Positions 10,897 to 25,624 of a stretch of DNA of 64,000 nucleotides are shown here, one piece after another (position 1 is the stretch's first letter; every line of letters begins with the position of its first letter). Location: the NCBI GenBank assembly GCA_026182355.1, contig JAPFBL010000231.1:372001-436000 (forward strand), in the 5' to 3' direction. This DNA comes from Hermatobates lingyangjiaoensis. Taxonomy: Eukaryota > Arthropoda > Insecta > Hemiptera > Hermatobatidae. A program made the translations under genes and the position numbers. A model generated the notes under the pieces. It was not told the DNA's origin, made no database searches, and saw only the letters and a program-made list of their open reading frames with translations.

Positions 10897-13800
10897 GGAA
10901 AGATGATGTATTTGTCCAACATCCTATAATAAAATCAATAATAAAACATAAATTTGTGAATTAAATTAAACTTAGTAATTAAAAGCAGTCCGTGCTTGGT
11001 GTTAAGTTGATTACTTGAAGATTTCAATTCATGAGGTAACATTTAATATTATTTTAAATGAAAGGATTTAATTTATTACGTTCTTTTAATAAGGTGCAAA
11101 ATTATCGTAAAATAGAAATAATTTTAATTCATTTTAATTTAAATATAATATCAAATAAAGGAAGTTTTGATTATATAATTTGAAATTCTCCATTAATACT
11201 CTATCCTTATATCTTTATAGAAACATTACTTAGTATTCAAGGATACTAAAGAGGCAATATAAATAATAATTTAACGTATTGAATCGCATAGTATTCAATT
11301 TTATGAAAGAAAAATTATAATTTAAAATTGTTTTACATAATTTAATTATATAAATCAAGTTTATTAATAACATATACGTCATTTTCCCAGTTGAATAACT
11401 TCTTTGGCCTGTAGATGTATCAGTTTGAAAATGAATAAATGCAATTATAAATCAAATATAATAACAAAAAAATTTATACTTATATGAACATACTTCTTTA
11501 AAATTCTATTATGTGACATACACTTATAATGATAGACACCAAAACCCAATGAATCTTTTCAACCACCATATAAAAAAATTTAAAATACAATCAAATCACG
11601 TTGAAGCAGTGCTAATGGAATCAAACGAGAGATTTTGCATTGACTTTCATACTGCAGTAACAATTCTAGCAGCCCTGCTGGTCGAACGTTTTCACTCACC
11701 TTAAGTTTGAAGTAATCCCAGTGAAGAATTAAAACATTTTTCAGTGTTTAAACCTAAGTTTGAAGTAATCCCAGTGAACAATCAAAACATTTTTCAGTGC
11801 ATAAACGTAAAATTTAAAAAATGTTTAGTAATCTTAAATCTGATCACTTTACTGTAAATAAACTCATTATCAAACCTAAAGCATAATTAACTTAAATAAT
11901 TAATTTTTTTTGGCGTAATCCTTTATTTTGACAATTATGATCAAAGCTTAAATAAGCTTATATGGCACGATAATAATGACTACTAAGTAGTGTTGATGAA
12001 CACTTTGAAGGTAAGATGCTTGTGGATGACTGTGCTTGTTTAGATATTCAATTATATTGTAAGTTTGATTTGGTTATCATTTGACAAAGATTATTAAAAT
12101 ATAATAAATTAACACGAAATATAAGTAATTATTTCATTTTAAATTTTGTAAAGAACTACTTTTTATTTGAAACATTGAAACTGTCTTTGTAATTTTAATT
12201 AATGGTGTTGTGAAGAGTATCTTAAATATGAATTACCAGCTCCTTCGAATAACAGGAAAAGTGGAGAAAAAGTAATGATGGCTTAGACAGAAAGTTTGCA
12301 GTGTACTCTCTCACGATGCAGTGTTGCCCAATAACATAAGGGCTACATTTCACACCGAAGAACTATGTATTTGAGTAATTTCTACATCTGACTAACGGTC
12401 AAACCTGTAGAGTGATGATAATGTCTTGAATACATCCAAACATCATTCTTTTATTCTTTTTTTTTTTATATAAATTAATTAAAACACAAACTCATTAATA
12501 AAAAGAATTTATTTTCTTGAACATTATTTTCATATTACATTTTGATATTGGTCATTAATAAAGTAATTTAACACATTTTTCATCAATTTTTTACATTTAC
12601 ATTTTTACAATTGTTAAGAATTCAACCCGTTTTCAATAAAATGTTAAATTGTTAAAAGGATAGAAAGAGCTATTTTTTCTCATTGAACTGCTATTACAAT
12701 GTACAGATAGACCCAATGCTTCCTGGCTACTGTTAGTGTGGAAATCGTTTTGCATGCAAGAACATCATTACTGGAATTATATTTATTAAAATAATTATCA
12801 GTTAAATTTAATTCAAAAACAGTACCTGCAAAAATTAAAGCTTCAGATCCAATATGCAGTGGAATTATTTTTGGTACATATTAAATTTTGATATTAATCA
12901 AGTAAAGCAAACATTAAAGCTGAATTATGTTATATTTTTTTTTATTATATTATGATTACATAATTAAAAGAGACTATAAGATTCCAAGAAGTGTTTAATG
13001 TTCATTTATTATATTAAATATAACAACAGAATATACTAAACAGTAGTGCACTTAAAATATGTTCTACTCAGTATCATTTAAAACAAAAATTCATTCCAAG
13101 TTACAATAAAAAAATAATTTTTTTCAGCATTTTTGAATCTAGTTTATAAGCTAGAAAAAAAGATAAATAATTTTTAATCAAATCTGCCACTACCTGAGCT
13201 TACCATTTATAAGGCATTATTTAGTACAGTGAAATGAAGTCCATCAAAAAATTACATAGTTGTGTAATTTTTATTTACATATAATATACACAGAAAGTAT
13301 ATAAATACTTTGTTTTTTGTCTGATAATTGGTGGTTTAAAGAGGCAGTGTCCAATTCTTGTTTGATTTTTTTCGACCTTCCATATAATTAATTAATTATG
13401 TTTTACTTAAATATGTTTAGGTAGAGATAATAAATGAAATGTCTTATTAGTTTTAAACAGATAAGTATTTTTTTTTTTTGACAGTCAGTGCTTAAAAGAC
13501 TTTCTCCATTCAGAATAAAGAAGGTAAGTAATAAAATATGAACTACAGAAAACATCAAAGCAGAAATATAGAACTTAGCTTTTATTTACATTTTTTTTTA
13601 AATTAAATATTATTCAAATTTAATTTGTTTTGTTTCTACATACTAAAATGGTCCTTATTTACAAACAATAGTGGAATATTACAAACATTAAGAGTTAACT
13701 TAATGAATTTTTAAGTATTTTTCAGTTCAAAGGAGATAGTTGATGACGTCATCTCATTTGTTTTATATTCATGCCCTGTATTATTTTGAATAGGGAATAT

Positions 13801-16800
13801 GACTCCAGGAAATGTGAGACAGTTCAATTTGATTGGATAATTTAAGATAGCCAACTTATTCAATTTGAAACAGTTCGCTATACAATTACAATATTTTTAC
13901 AATGAATTAATTACTCACTAAACGGAATAATAAGTTCATGAAATCTTATGAATTTTTTTTTAACTGCAGAAATGACTTTTATAGGACAGAAATCGGAACC
14001 AGTATATACACTTTTTCCCTACCTCCGTAATCTTCATTGTGAAAACTAATTCCTATTGAAAAAATATTAATAGACTTTTAAAGAGTCATTTATTTTCAAT
14101 TTAACTATTTTTCAAAAAAAAAAAATTGTTGACTAACTTGAATAGAAAGAATTTATTTTGATGTAAATTTAAACATAATAATTATAGAAACAGCATAGTA
14201 TGTTATAATCAGTATCATTGAAAATATTATGTGGTATTTATTCACATAAAGTCAATGAGGCAAGGTTTCTCTAAGATATTGTTTAGGAAAAATAATTTTC
14301 CATTTTTTAAATTGAAATTTAATTTCAAATATTGTGTTATAATGGCAAATGTTTGGGACTTTGTGAAGGAAATATTGAAGTGTTCTGCTTGATGCAAGGT
14401 GTAAGCCGTATCGTTCAATCCTGACTGATCCACCCTTAATTGGCTTAACAATTCCTTCGGCATATCTGCTTCATTATTAACCAACAATTTTTATTTTTTT
14501 AATAGTAATATATTTAAAGTTAACGGATATTGGGAGGATTATTTTATTTAAAGTAAGTCAATAGAAAAATAACAAGATTTTAATGAATTAAATTTAATTC
14601 AAAAACATTCTCTTCTCTTTTTGCATAAATCAGATGAATGACTGTTTACACGGGGGATGTTTATTACCAAAGAGTGAATTTATAAACTGGTTAAAGTTTC
14701 TCAAGCAACATGTTAATATGTCCTTGAAGAAATATGATTTATCGGTTTCAATGTTTAAAAAATAATGACTCCAGATATTAGTTAACAATTAATTGGTAAA
14801 AATTATTAGCATAATTCAAATTTATGCATGCCTTCATTGGGTTCTTAGAAGATCTGATGGTACAGAAAACTTACTCATTTTTCTGTTGATTTCATTTTTA
14901 AGGTAATTTAAATGACCTTTTGCAGCATTTGCAAATACAAACAGAACTTATCTTTTACAACAGAATCTACCACCACAGAAACTTAAAAATTCTAAACATA
15001 GTCATTATAAAAAGGAATAAAGTTGGTTGCCTGCATATAATGTTCCCTTCCAAAATATAAACGTTATTTAAACGCATTCACCAGAATATTTTTACCGAGT
15101 CGGACCAGATTGTATACTCAATACTGCATCAGCAGCAGCGAAGGTGATGGACAGTATTCAAAGGTTCAAAACCCAAGAGAACCGAGTGTTAACAATTATG
15201 CAGTGTATTCTTGGGTCTAAAAGCTGTTTTAATTCAATTTTCATTTAATAGTTTATTTTAACCATTAACTTTGAAGATTAAATTTGATTTTTAATGATAT
15301 TCTAAGTTCACTCTATCCATGATTCAAAACAATACTCTTTTGAAGCACATTTTTACTAATATACTTTCTTTTTGTTTTTTTTTCTTTTTGTTCACTACTA
15401 AAATATATTGTTTAACTTTGATTCCTACCTTTTGTTTACTTTCCACCTTTTGCCAAAAGGATTGGAATATCTTTAGAGGTACTAGATAAAATAATAATAT
15501 TGAACTGCTAATATAAATTTAACATTAATAGCAAAAAAAACATAACATTTTAAATTTCATGTATTACAACAATCGTTAATGATATTTGATAAGACTTATT
15601 AATAAAGGTATCTAAAACTTCTAAAGATGTAAAAGTGTCACTTTTTAAATATATTTTTTTTATCTCGATAAAAGGAAAACTTAATGAGCAAATCAATGAT
15701 TTGTTGTATTAATTAAACCATGATTAATTAAAGTTTGACATGAATAATAAAAAAAAATTCAGATGATAACTATTAAAACATTAACCGAACTCAGCAACAA
15801 ATTCCATTCTGTTAGGTACATCTCATGTTTCTCTGTGGATGTTACTTTATTTCAACTCATTATACCCTTTCACTAACAAACTATTAATCTCTAAAATTTC
15901 AATTTAATATGTATATATATAATGTCTAATGTCTTAAATTAAACATAAATGTGATAAAATGTAATGTAAAGCACTAATGGATTAATTAATTCACATTTAC
16001 CTGTATTTATAGTGTGTTCCTCTTACAATTGTTGAAAAATTTTAATTATTGAAAAAGATTTTTACAAGTTTTATACATTTTTTCAGTTAATATATTGGTT
16101 CTGAATGAAATATTATACACTAATCTAAAACTGTTTAGTAAATCAAAGACATTTACTAAACTTCAAAGTGTCTTAAACTTAATCACTATTATACAATTTT
16201 CTTGGAATTTTCAATAACAATTTAAAATAACTACATACATTGATCTATTCCAACTATAAATTATTTACATATTTTATTAAATTTAAATTATTTATATGTT
16301 GAATATTCATAATTATATAAATTTAATGAAACCTATTTTATGTATTTAAATGGTGGAGGAATGAATACAGTTTAACAAGGATTTACCAAAGAATATTTGT
16401 TTTACTTTCTAGTATTTTACTGTATTCTTAAACAAATTAAATGTTTTAGCTTTGTTTGTAATAGGAAATATAACATTAAAAGTGAAAAAAAAAGAGTAAT
16501 ATTACATACTGAGAAAAGATAAATAAATGAAATAGTTGTGCAGTCTATCGTTATGCGGTATTTAATAATAGTAGGAAAAGTCAAAGAAAGAGCCTGCATA
16601 AAAAATATAGATTGTAAACAGACGCGTTTCCAACACTTGACTTTCTTTAGGATGCATTTCAAATACAAAAGGATAAATAATGAACAACAATTTGAAAGTA
16701 ATTAGCGGTGTACAAAGTGGTGTCCAGGATGTTTATAATTCATGAGATGTTGTAGGAAAAAACCCTCGTTTAGACCTAAGCTGGATTAATTGATACAAGA

Positions 16801-18842
16801 GCACTAAGGTCAAAGCCTATAAGTGTTCACGTTGGAAACACTTTGATTTAAGCAAGGAAGTCATTTTTTACATTTAGAGGCTAAACTAATTAAAATGATA
16901 GTAAAATTAATTTAAAATTACAATAACCAAACATTTTTAATTCAAGTTGCAGAGATGAAGTTATTTGATTTTCTGTAGTTAAGAGTTCTCAAAATTATGT
17001 TCAAAAGAAGTTTAACAGGTGTTTCACGATTTTGAGGATTGTTTTATATCCTGCAATGGCTCTAAAAAATTCTCAAACCAATGATCTAAAATGTCTTAAA
17101 ACAAATATTTGAAGAACGTTTAAACATTTCTTATTTATTACATCAAAAATTACCAATTTTTAAAGTGGTGTAAATGAAACTAACAAAAAATAGTACAAAT
17201 AAAATAGAAAAATTGAAAAAAAAATACTTAAAAAGATTAAACTTCAAGACGAAACCTTTAAAGTAAACACAAACAACAAATTACCCTCAGCTGCGCGAGA
17301 AACTCTGTTGCCAATTCCAGATTTACAATTATAAGTTTGGAAACATTCTAAAAAAAATTTTAATGCTCTAAATAATTATTTTAATGGAACTCTATAATTT
17401 ATGCTTTATAAATTATACGTTTATTACTTATGTAATAATTCAGTTCATATTTTCGAATATAAATTATTTAACTCTAATTATTAAGATTATTTTTAACACA
17501 AAAACAAATGATATCTGCAAAATGTTGAGGGTAAAGTCAGAGAAAAACAGACTTTAATTGATATTTCTAAGTAGTAATTTTGAATACTGAAAGTCAATGT
17601 ATAATATGTAAACAAAAATGTATCTTTAGTGATTCAATTAATACACTGTATATGAATTAGGCTACTTTTTATAACTAATAACAATTTATCAATTAATTAT
17701 CTAACTATTGGTTTTTTTATTATCCTGACAAGGTCAGACCTTAATTAATCCAGATAATTGGAGTTATTATATGAATTAATATTTTTTTTTAAATTAAATT
17801 ACTGAATTTAATACCTTTAGAACACTATGAGTTGAAATGCGTTGTTTACTAGCACAACTTTTTTGTGGATAACTTTCTTCAACTTTTTTCTATTATTGTA
17901 AATCCAATTTTACCCTTTGATAGCTAACGTAGGGTCACGTTTAATAGAGTTAAACTCTAATTTGCGAAATGAAAATATTGCATTATTACTGTTATTCAAG
18001 AAAAATTTAAGGAATGTCACAATACTAATACAACTATTTAAACCATTACATGAATACAGTCTTATTAACAATATAATTCAAGTAATCAAGTAATATCTAC
18101 TTCGGGAATTTATAAATGCAAATACTAATATTCAACAGTTGTAATGTGAATACTAATAAATTACAAAATTTTATATAAATGACTGGAATATAATAAGCCA
18201 AAAATCATTGATATTTAAAGTTTAAACTATTCAATGCTTAGACATTTATTAATTTTAGAAATCTAGTGGCAAATTTTATGTTTTGAGTTAATAAAAAACA
18301 TCAATTTTACTGTAATAGGAAAATCAAAACTGAAGAATGTGCAACAAAAACATTTCTTTTTTCTCTTTTTTTTTTGAAAAATAATTTGTAAAAAATTTTA
18401 AACTCATACTTTTTTCCATGAATTAATCTCTTTCATTGGAGATTAATCAAGCAAATAGAGACAAAATGAACCTTATAAATCTTAGGCAGTTTAAATCACG
18501 TTTAAGTTAGAATATTATTATATGAATTCACATTTTATATTTTAAATTTTAAATCACAGCATAAATTTTAAAATAATTTGGCCTCACATTACGTTGGCTC
18601 ATACAATCACATCGACTCTTATTGTATTGCGAAATGAAAGGTCGTCATTTTAAAGGGTAGGCCATTACGTTAGATAAATCAATACCTACAATTATAATTG
18701 TAAGCAATAATATATGTACATGTTTCATGAATAAGCAGCATGACTTTCATATATGTTCTAAAACAAAATTATATATTTATGAAATGATATTTACTTTATT
18801 TTTAACTTTAAGAATCATAAATGAATAATTTCTTTGATAAGC

Positions 18843-18876
18843 AATTCATTTACTTAAACAAATAAGTAAATGAATT
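18843..18876. repeat. Perfect 14-bp palindrome arms
   Basis: aattcatttactta and taagtaaatgaatt are exact reverse complements separated by six bases. A short AT-rich hairpin of unknown role. Confidence 0.7.
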
Positions 18877-19344
18877 AAACATACCAAGTAACTTTTGTTA
18901 TTTAATTTTGTTCAAATTAAATAGTTAATTCTATTGTCTTAATTGGTCCTCAGTTCACTGATAATGTGAACTATAAGTTGGACGGAAAAACAATTATGTT
19001 ATATTTACATGAGAAAATAAATTAAATATATAAGAACAAAATGACAAATTTACTAATTTACAAATACTATTTTGTTTAAGAAATACCAAACCTTATATGT
19101 ACCCTTAAGAGATATGCATTTATATCTCTTTGGAAATGTAATACTCAGAGTATGGAAATGTTAGATTAAGAATATCAGTAAGCAAAAAGAAACATTTTTC
19201 TAAACAGAAAAAAACAGAAGAGGGATATATGTAAAAATGGTTACAGAAATTTAAAAAAGAGACAATTCTTAAAAGATAAAAAAAATACTTGTTTTAATTT
19301 TTATTTCCGATAAATTATGGAATACTAAACAGTCATATTTAACA

Positions 19345-20165
19345 GATTTTGTGCAATACAAGCACAACAGCTGATATCTCACTTTCATCAGATGACATAC
19401 ACTTAATCTTGTAGTATTTTTGTGTAATACAAGCACAACAGCTGACATCTCACTTTCATCAGATGACATACACTTAATCTTGTAGTATTTTTGTGCAATC
19501 AAGCACAAGTGACATTACACTTTAATCAGATAACATGCATATCTTGTAGTTTTTTGCAATACAGCACACAGGACATCTCACTTTATCAGTGACATTCATT
19601 AATCTTGTAGTATTTTGTGTAATACAAGCACAACAGCTGAATCTCACTTTCATCAGATCAACCACTTAATCATGAGTTTTATGTGCAATACAAGCACAAC
19701 AGCTGACATCTCACTTTCATCAGTTGACATACACTTAATCTTGTAGTTTTTTGTGTAATACAAGCACAACAGCTGACATCTCACTTTCATCAGATGACAT
19801 ACACGTAATCTTGTAGTATTTTTGTGCAATACAAGCACAACAGCTGACATCTCACTTTCATCAGATGACATACACTTAATCTTGTAGTATTTTTGTGTAA
19901 TACAAGCACAACAGCTGACATCTCACTTTCATCAGATACATATATTATCTTGTAGTATTTTGTGTAATACAAGCACAACACTGACATCTACTTTCATAGA
20001 TAATACCTAATCGTAGTATTTGTGTAATACAAGGACAACAGCTGACATCTCACTTTCATCAGATGACATATACTTAATCTTGTAGTATTTTTGTGTAATA
20101 CAAGCACAACAGCTGACATCTCACTTTCATCAGATGACATACACTTAATGTTGTAGTATTTTTCC
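19345..20165. repeat. Minisatellite, about 12 copies of a ~71-bp unit
   Basis: Each unit contains caagcacaacagctgacatc, then tcactttcatcagatgacat, then acttaatcttgtagtatt. Unit starts (agcacaaca) fall near 19361, 19432, 19502, 19563, 19627, 19692, 19763, 19834, 19905, 19972, 20032 and 20103. Most spacings are 71 bp, but units near 19500-19690 and 19935-20030 are 4-11 bp short through scattered single-base losses. Repeated minus-strand open frames across the array are by-products of the unit. Confidence 0.95.
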
Positions 20166-21734
20166 ATTTCATAATTTTAAACATGGTAACTAGTATGGTG
20201 TATTGCTTTTTTAGGATATTTGGATTGTATAAGGTTAAAAAAAAAATGTTTCTCAGTACATATATACATTAAGATCATTTCTTATGCCATGTATTTTTTA
20301 ATTGAAAAATGGAATTAAAAACCGAAAATACACAGAGTTTAACTATGTTAATCTCATACAACTAAATTGGTAGACAAAAGAATAACGTCATTTTGAAAAC
20401 AATTAGTTTTGTGGTGTAAGATGTCACGTTTCTAATAACACTGTTGTAAAAAAATTAAACACAAATATCAGTAATCATTATCCTTATAAAAGAATTTTGA
20501 CAACTATATCAACTTAACTTGAATATTTACTTATTAATAACTTTGTACGTTTTTATGATATAATGTTTTTATTACAGTGTTTTTTTAAACTCTTTTAATT
20601 TTTCATCCCATTCTTTGGTATTCCACAAATATATATTTGACTTAATATGTGTTCATATTGCTGCACTATTCATGAAACAATATTTTGAAATTGAAAGTAG
20701 CAAATTCCTAAGTTTCATAATGAGGCAAATATTTTGTTAAAAAGATTTATTAAAGATAAACATGAAGTACTTGGCTACATCTCTACTGAAAGGTAGATCT
20801 TTTGATTGGCCTCAAAGAAGGGCTAACCAAAGCGGGACAGAGAAGTATCTCTCATATTTACTACTTGAATATTTCCTTCCACAGATCCAATAAGCATGTA
20901 TATCTTATATACCATATATACTTTTAATTTAAAACACTCCCATAATCGTTATTTTTTTTTTAAATATAGATTTAATTCTTTTAAAAGAACTTTTGATATA
21001 AATTTTCATGGACTCGAAATATCATGTATTTACTTGGAAAGTATATATAAGTATTTGAAATTAATGCCAGATTATTACACTTATAAATATGAGGGAATAT
21101 TTTTTATGTGAAATGTAGTGAAAGAGTTGGTATTTTCTTGTGTTTGTTAAGCTGTGATTTTCTCACTGCAGATATTGTTTCAGTTTCATAACATTAAAGT
21201 GGCTACCAGATGTTTTGGACAAGGCATGAGGCCTTATGGTCTTTGTAAGGGTTTTTAGTAGCACAAATCGTTCCAGTGATTAACCATCATGTCTCATGCA
21301 TTCATATTTCTTACAAATTGTTAGCACAGCTAGTTGACAGTCGTCTGCTATAGCTAAAGGCTTTATGCCAATCATCTGAAGCTTACTGACCCACTGATAT
21401 TTTCAAATAGGCTGCCATAGATTAAAGTGATTTGAGGCTTACTTCATTATGTCAACCTTTACGAGTGTGCTATTGGTCAGTATAGTCTCCTGTAAATAGA
21501 ATTGATTTAAAGCATATTAATCTCTTGTCTATATATAAAAACCTACTGCTTCTTCAGCATAAACGTGCTTAAAATCATATCCATTCAACTGAATCCAGAT
21601 TCTATCTTTCAATTGTCTTCCAGAGAACTTATTAGAACTTCTAACCTGTTTTGGCATTATTTCGCGCTCCCAGCTTATACAGACATATCGCAGATAATAA
21701 CAACAAAACAGACTGATGCCTTTTTTACGTGAAA
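20166..21734. other. AT-rich intergenic DNA, no gene seen
   Basis: The stretch 21160-21520 has a composition that suggests an old coding transposon, but stop codons break every frame and I cannot place it. Confidence 0.4.
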
Positions 21735-22440
21735 GCTCTTTCGCTGCATCTCGGGTGCTTCAAGTTCTAGCCGAAGATAGAGACGAATAAAACCTCCGAG
21801 ATAGGCCCGAGGTGAACCACGCGGAGGCGAGCTTCCACGACCCTAGATCAAATAAATTAAAACTTATGTCCTTCAGAAACAAAACACACAAAATATCCAA
21901 ATAACACTTCAAACCAAAAGTAAATTAACTCTTAAAAAGTAAAACAAAACAGAAATAAAGACCATTCTTCTATATGGAGGTCAGGTAAGGTGCACTCCTA
22001 CTATCTTTCTGGCTCTTCCTATATCATATACAAACATCAGAAATTCAGCCCTGCATCTGGTCAATGCCGACCTATAAGTGTCCTCCACAAACTTACCCGT
22101 TTTCATTTCATACTGGAAGCGTTCTCTCGCATATCTGGGGCATACCTCTAGAATGTGGGAAACGCTATCAGAGGGGGCCCCACAGACGCAACGTTTTTCT
22201 TCCCTCCTCTTGAACCTGAACAGAATGCCCCGAAATCCCCATGCCCTGTCAAAATCTGGACTAGCCAGTGGTCTACTAGAAGGCCTCTCAACCTCAATCT
22301 TATTTCAATATTCAGAAGGAATCGGTGGGTCCACCTGCCCACCTCTCCTTCATCCCATCTCGCTTGCTAGAGCCGAGTTGCCCATCTTATCAGTTGTTCC
22401 TCTCAGTCCCCGATCTCCTCCAAACTCTAACCACTAGATA
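21735..22440 (-). mobile_element. Non-LTR retrotransposon (LINE) 3' fragment, minus strand
   Basis: The minus strand reads LVQILTGHGDFGAF, then after a frameshift near 22225 FRFKRREEKRCVCGAPSD, then SVSHILEVCPRYARERF and about 45 more residues to a stop at 21981-21983. The LTGHGxF...CxCG...(x)HxLxxCP pattern is the C-terminal zinc-knuckle end of the ORF2 reverse transcriptase of jockey/R1/I-type LINEs. Sequence at 21735-21980, including a GC-rich patch at 21740-21850, is probably the 3' untranslated part. The endonuclease and catalytic RT core are missing, as in 5'-truncated insertions. The long plus-strand open frame at 22078-22437 is a shadow of this element. Confidence 0.85.
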
Positions 22441-25400
22441 GAGAAAAGATAATTTTCTAACCAGTAGCAGGCTTTTAAAGATAGAATGATCTAACTACAG
22501 TGGTATGATGTTGCAACCGAAAAAGGTATGATTTATTGAAACTGTTCTGGTCGTATTGCAAATACGTCTAATAACCCCTATGGTACTAATATCCTTACAA
22601 CCTAACCTTTAGTCAAAAAGGATTTTTTTAAACAAAGGCAAAGAATTTGAACGAGTGTGACTTGACATTTTAAAAATACAATAAAAAAAAGTAAATTAAA
22701 GTTGAGACTATTTTACTTAAATAAAGCTTTAAACGAATTAGTCATAAGTTTAAACACAAATATGAATGACGTCCTTTTGTATATATCAACATAAGTCTTA
22801 ATGTGCTTGAGAATATATGTGTGTGATTGGTTGACTTTTGTGCAGCAAAATGGATATATTTTTTGAGCAGTCAGTCCATTGATAAGCTTATTGCAGTTAC
22901 TTCTAATTGCCTCGAAGTCTTTCTTCATCGGTTCAGATCGGGACTCTTATGTGATATATTCGTAAGCTAATCAAATAGTCAGCTGTCTTTTATGAAGACT
23001 AAATAGTTATTTTTTGTGTTATTAATTCATTTATGTAATTTAAGTAACTAAAACAAAATTTTAAGCTACCTAAGTAAGTTCAAGTAACTAAATCATATTA
23101 TATTTGATGTATATATATTTTATAAACGTAGTTGTTGTACTCAATTACAATGAAATATTATTGTATTAACAGTCAAATAATTTTTAAGAACTAACTAAGT
23201 GACTCTCAATAGAAATATATAACAACTACATACAAACAGCACTTTTACTGTTGGCAAGAATATTTTTTATCATTTATTTTTGAAATGTACATTCAGTTTA
23301 TTTCTTTTAAATAGTTAACTGAAGAGGATTTAAGATATAGTATACATGCAAATCCGTCACTGATGAAGATGTTGGAATTTCTCAATGTTAGGTAAACAGA
23401 GACAGAACTTTCGTCATTTTCAGTGAAATTTGTAATGGGAAATTCAACTAATCCAGTGGAAGTCCACAAGAAAATCAGAGGCATCAGAAAGAAAGTGGTC
23501 ATTGCAAAAGCTGCTGCGAAATTCTCTTGGATTTCATTAATAGTCATGATTCAATTATTGTAAGTGCAGATATATTACGATTTAACACAAAATAATACAT
23601 ACAGTATGAAGGCAAATTATGCAACCTCATTGAGACCCGATTAAGATTGTGAGCCCTTAAATTTTGAATCCAGATCTTAACTTCTGATAGCAACTTTAAT
23701 TATAAAATCATTATCAATTACCTTATAAAATAAAAGAACTCCACTATACTTCTCGAGTATGTTCCTTGCAGAATGTCTGATTTTAATAATCAATCAATTT
23801 TAGAATATCTAATTTTAAGATAGATCTCTGGATTAAAAATTTCACAACATACATTTTCAAGAAACAAATAAATATTTTATTTTTAAGTTATTAAAAATAT
23901 CACTTTTGTAATAAAAGATAATTATGATCTAGAAAAATAAATATTATTTAAATTAAAAATTATCTAAATTTAAGAACCATAATAATACTGAGAAGGTATT
24001 ATTTAGCCTAAAAGGTTTGGATAAATCTAGAACAAATGAAGTATTTTTATAAAACTTGCCTGGATTAGTAAATGCATTGTACAGCCAATAGTTAAAAAAA
24101 TAACTTATCACTCCAAGTATCGTAGTACAGTTTTCGTTTCATCATTGAATTAAAGTGGAATTAAGTCTACAGTGAAAGAAATAGACGTGAAGTTACACTC
24201 ATTCTACGAATTTAAGGGCAGAAAGAGGTAATGGCGAAAGATTGTATAATTTCAATTCCGGAAGACGTATGATATATATTATACCAATCATTTATACAAA
24301 AGTCTTTATATAAATTTATCTCTGAAGTAAGGACAGAATAAAAAACAAGTGGACTTTTCTCTGGTGCAAGCTTATACATAGCCACATATGTTCATTCAAT
24401 ATGTATGCATTATTCAACAAGTTATTTAGATTTAAGAATATGCCCATACAAGTTTTGTTGAGCAGACGTGGTTTTTTTTTATACATACATTAGAAAGGGG
24501 AGGATAATTCTGAATTCTATAAGTTTTTAGTTTCGTGTTTTGTCCGGAAGGTTTAACTAATTTTATATTGTTAGTATTTTTTGTTATTTGCCTAGTTATA
24601 TTTGTTTATAACATAATATTATTTTATTTTTTGGTTTCATATTAAGAGTAAAATTTTAAGAAAAACTCCTGAAAGAATAACAGGATCCTTGGGCGGTCAT
24701 TAGAGTTTGTACTGCTCAAGATTTTGTTTGTTGAAGTCATAAGAACCCGTATCTATGAGATCCACCGTGTGCTATTTTCTTGGACCACAAATCATATTAT
24801 TTGAGAAAATTGAACAAATTTCTGGATGGAGCAAAAGTCATCATGCAAAAACACAACAGATTATTCTGCTTTGCTCTGTGTCATGGCTTTGATTCCGAGT
24901 TTTCAAATGAAAACAGCCTGAATTATATCACTATACTACTTGGACACAAGGATTTCCTCTGGTTATAAGATGATGAGTGGCTGTTAATTTCTATTCCAGA
25001 TGACTGGTGCAAAAGAGAGGTGGTTAGTGAAAGCTCCCTCTATGTGTCCACGTGGTGGTTCAAAATTCCTTGGTCCATTTAAAAAATGTCTAAAATTTTG
25101 TATTGCTCATTCCTCTATACTAGTGTACTTCTCCTACCAAGTGTAGTAAGCTGTGTCTACACATCACTTTAAGATTTAGTCTATTTTCCCAAACTTTAAC
25201 AATTGTTTCCTATATTCGAGGAATGATTGTAACTTTTAGTCATTTTAGTAATATAAAAACTTGCAAATTTTCCTAAAAAATGAGGTACCTGACAAAACTA
25301 AACTAAAATGCTCCATGAATCAATTTTTCAAGGGTAAGGTTTCATAAATAAATATTATCAGATATCAATAGTTTAAAGTGAAATTACTTTTGGTTTTCGT

Positions 25401-25624
25401 AAAGGGAATTTTTTCTTGAGCTGGCATAGCAAGGAATGAGGTTTATGGGAGTATATATGATATATACTTATATACATGCTGAAGTACAAGTAGTGTAATT
25501 ATTATAGTTTTAAAGCGTAAAAAGATACTATCTATTTATAGAAAAATTGCTAACTAAGTATGAAGGGTAAGACTAGTGGAAGAGAGACGAAGGTAAGAGG
25601 TGGAAGGAGGAGTATGTACATAGG
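22441..25624. other. Intergenic DNA downstream of the K+ channel gene
   Basis: AT-rich sequence that should contain the channel's 3' UTR and polyadenylation site (on minus, just left of 25625), but no clear AATAAA lies within the first several hundred bases. Open frames at 22713-22928, 23293-23547 and 24780-24968 match nothing I know. The direct repeat at 25241-25420 is listed separately. Confidence 0.4.
25241..25420. repeat. Direct repeat copy 1 flanking the terminal channel exon
   Basis: About 180 bp (gaggtacctgac ... caatttttcaagggtaaggt ... atcaatagtttaaagtgaaa ... ttttcgtaaaggg) recurs in the same orientation at 26431-26606, with roughly four bases in five identical by eye. The two copies bracket the last coding exon of the channel. 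Confidence 0.85.

Larger units (their letters stand above)
9125..19340. other. AT-rich intergenic DNA (dia upstream region)
   Basis: Roughly 10 kb between dia and the minisatellite. It contains perfect or near-perfect short palindromes (10842-10896, 18843-18876), a tandem duplication of ~55 bp (about 11701-11810, AAGTTTGAAGTAATCCCAGTG repeated) and a degenerate hairpin repeat at 17811-17850. The dia promoter is presumably here but no element can be named. I see no gene; the scattered open frames (for example 11513-11704 and 14242-14487) lack family features. Confidence 0.5.

Noticed and set aside
19269..19987. Repetitive minus-strand open frames (HLMKVRCQLLCLY repeats)
   Set aside because: They are translations of the ~71-bp minisatellite, broken wherever units are shortened.
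19345..20165. CRISPR-like array
   Set aside because: Units are contiguous tandem copies without unique spacers, and the genome is eukaryotic.
22078..22437. 119-codon plus-strand open frame
   Set aside because: It is the antisense shadow of the minus-strand LINE ORF2 terminus, which has recognisable zinc-knuckle residues.
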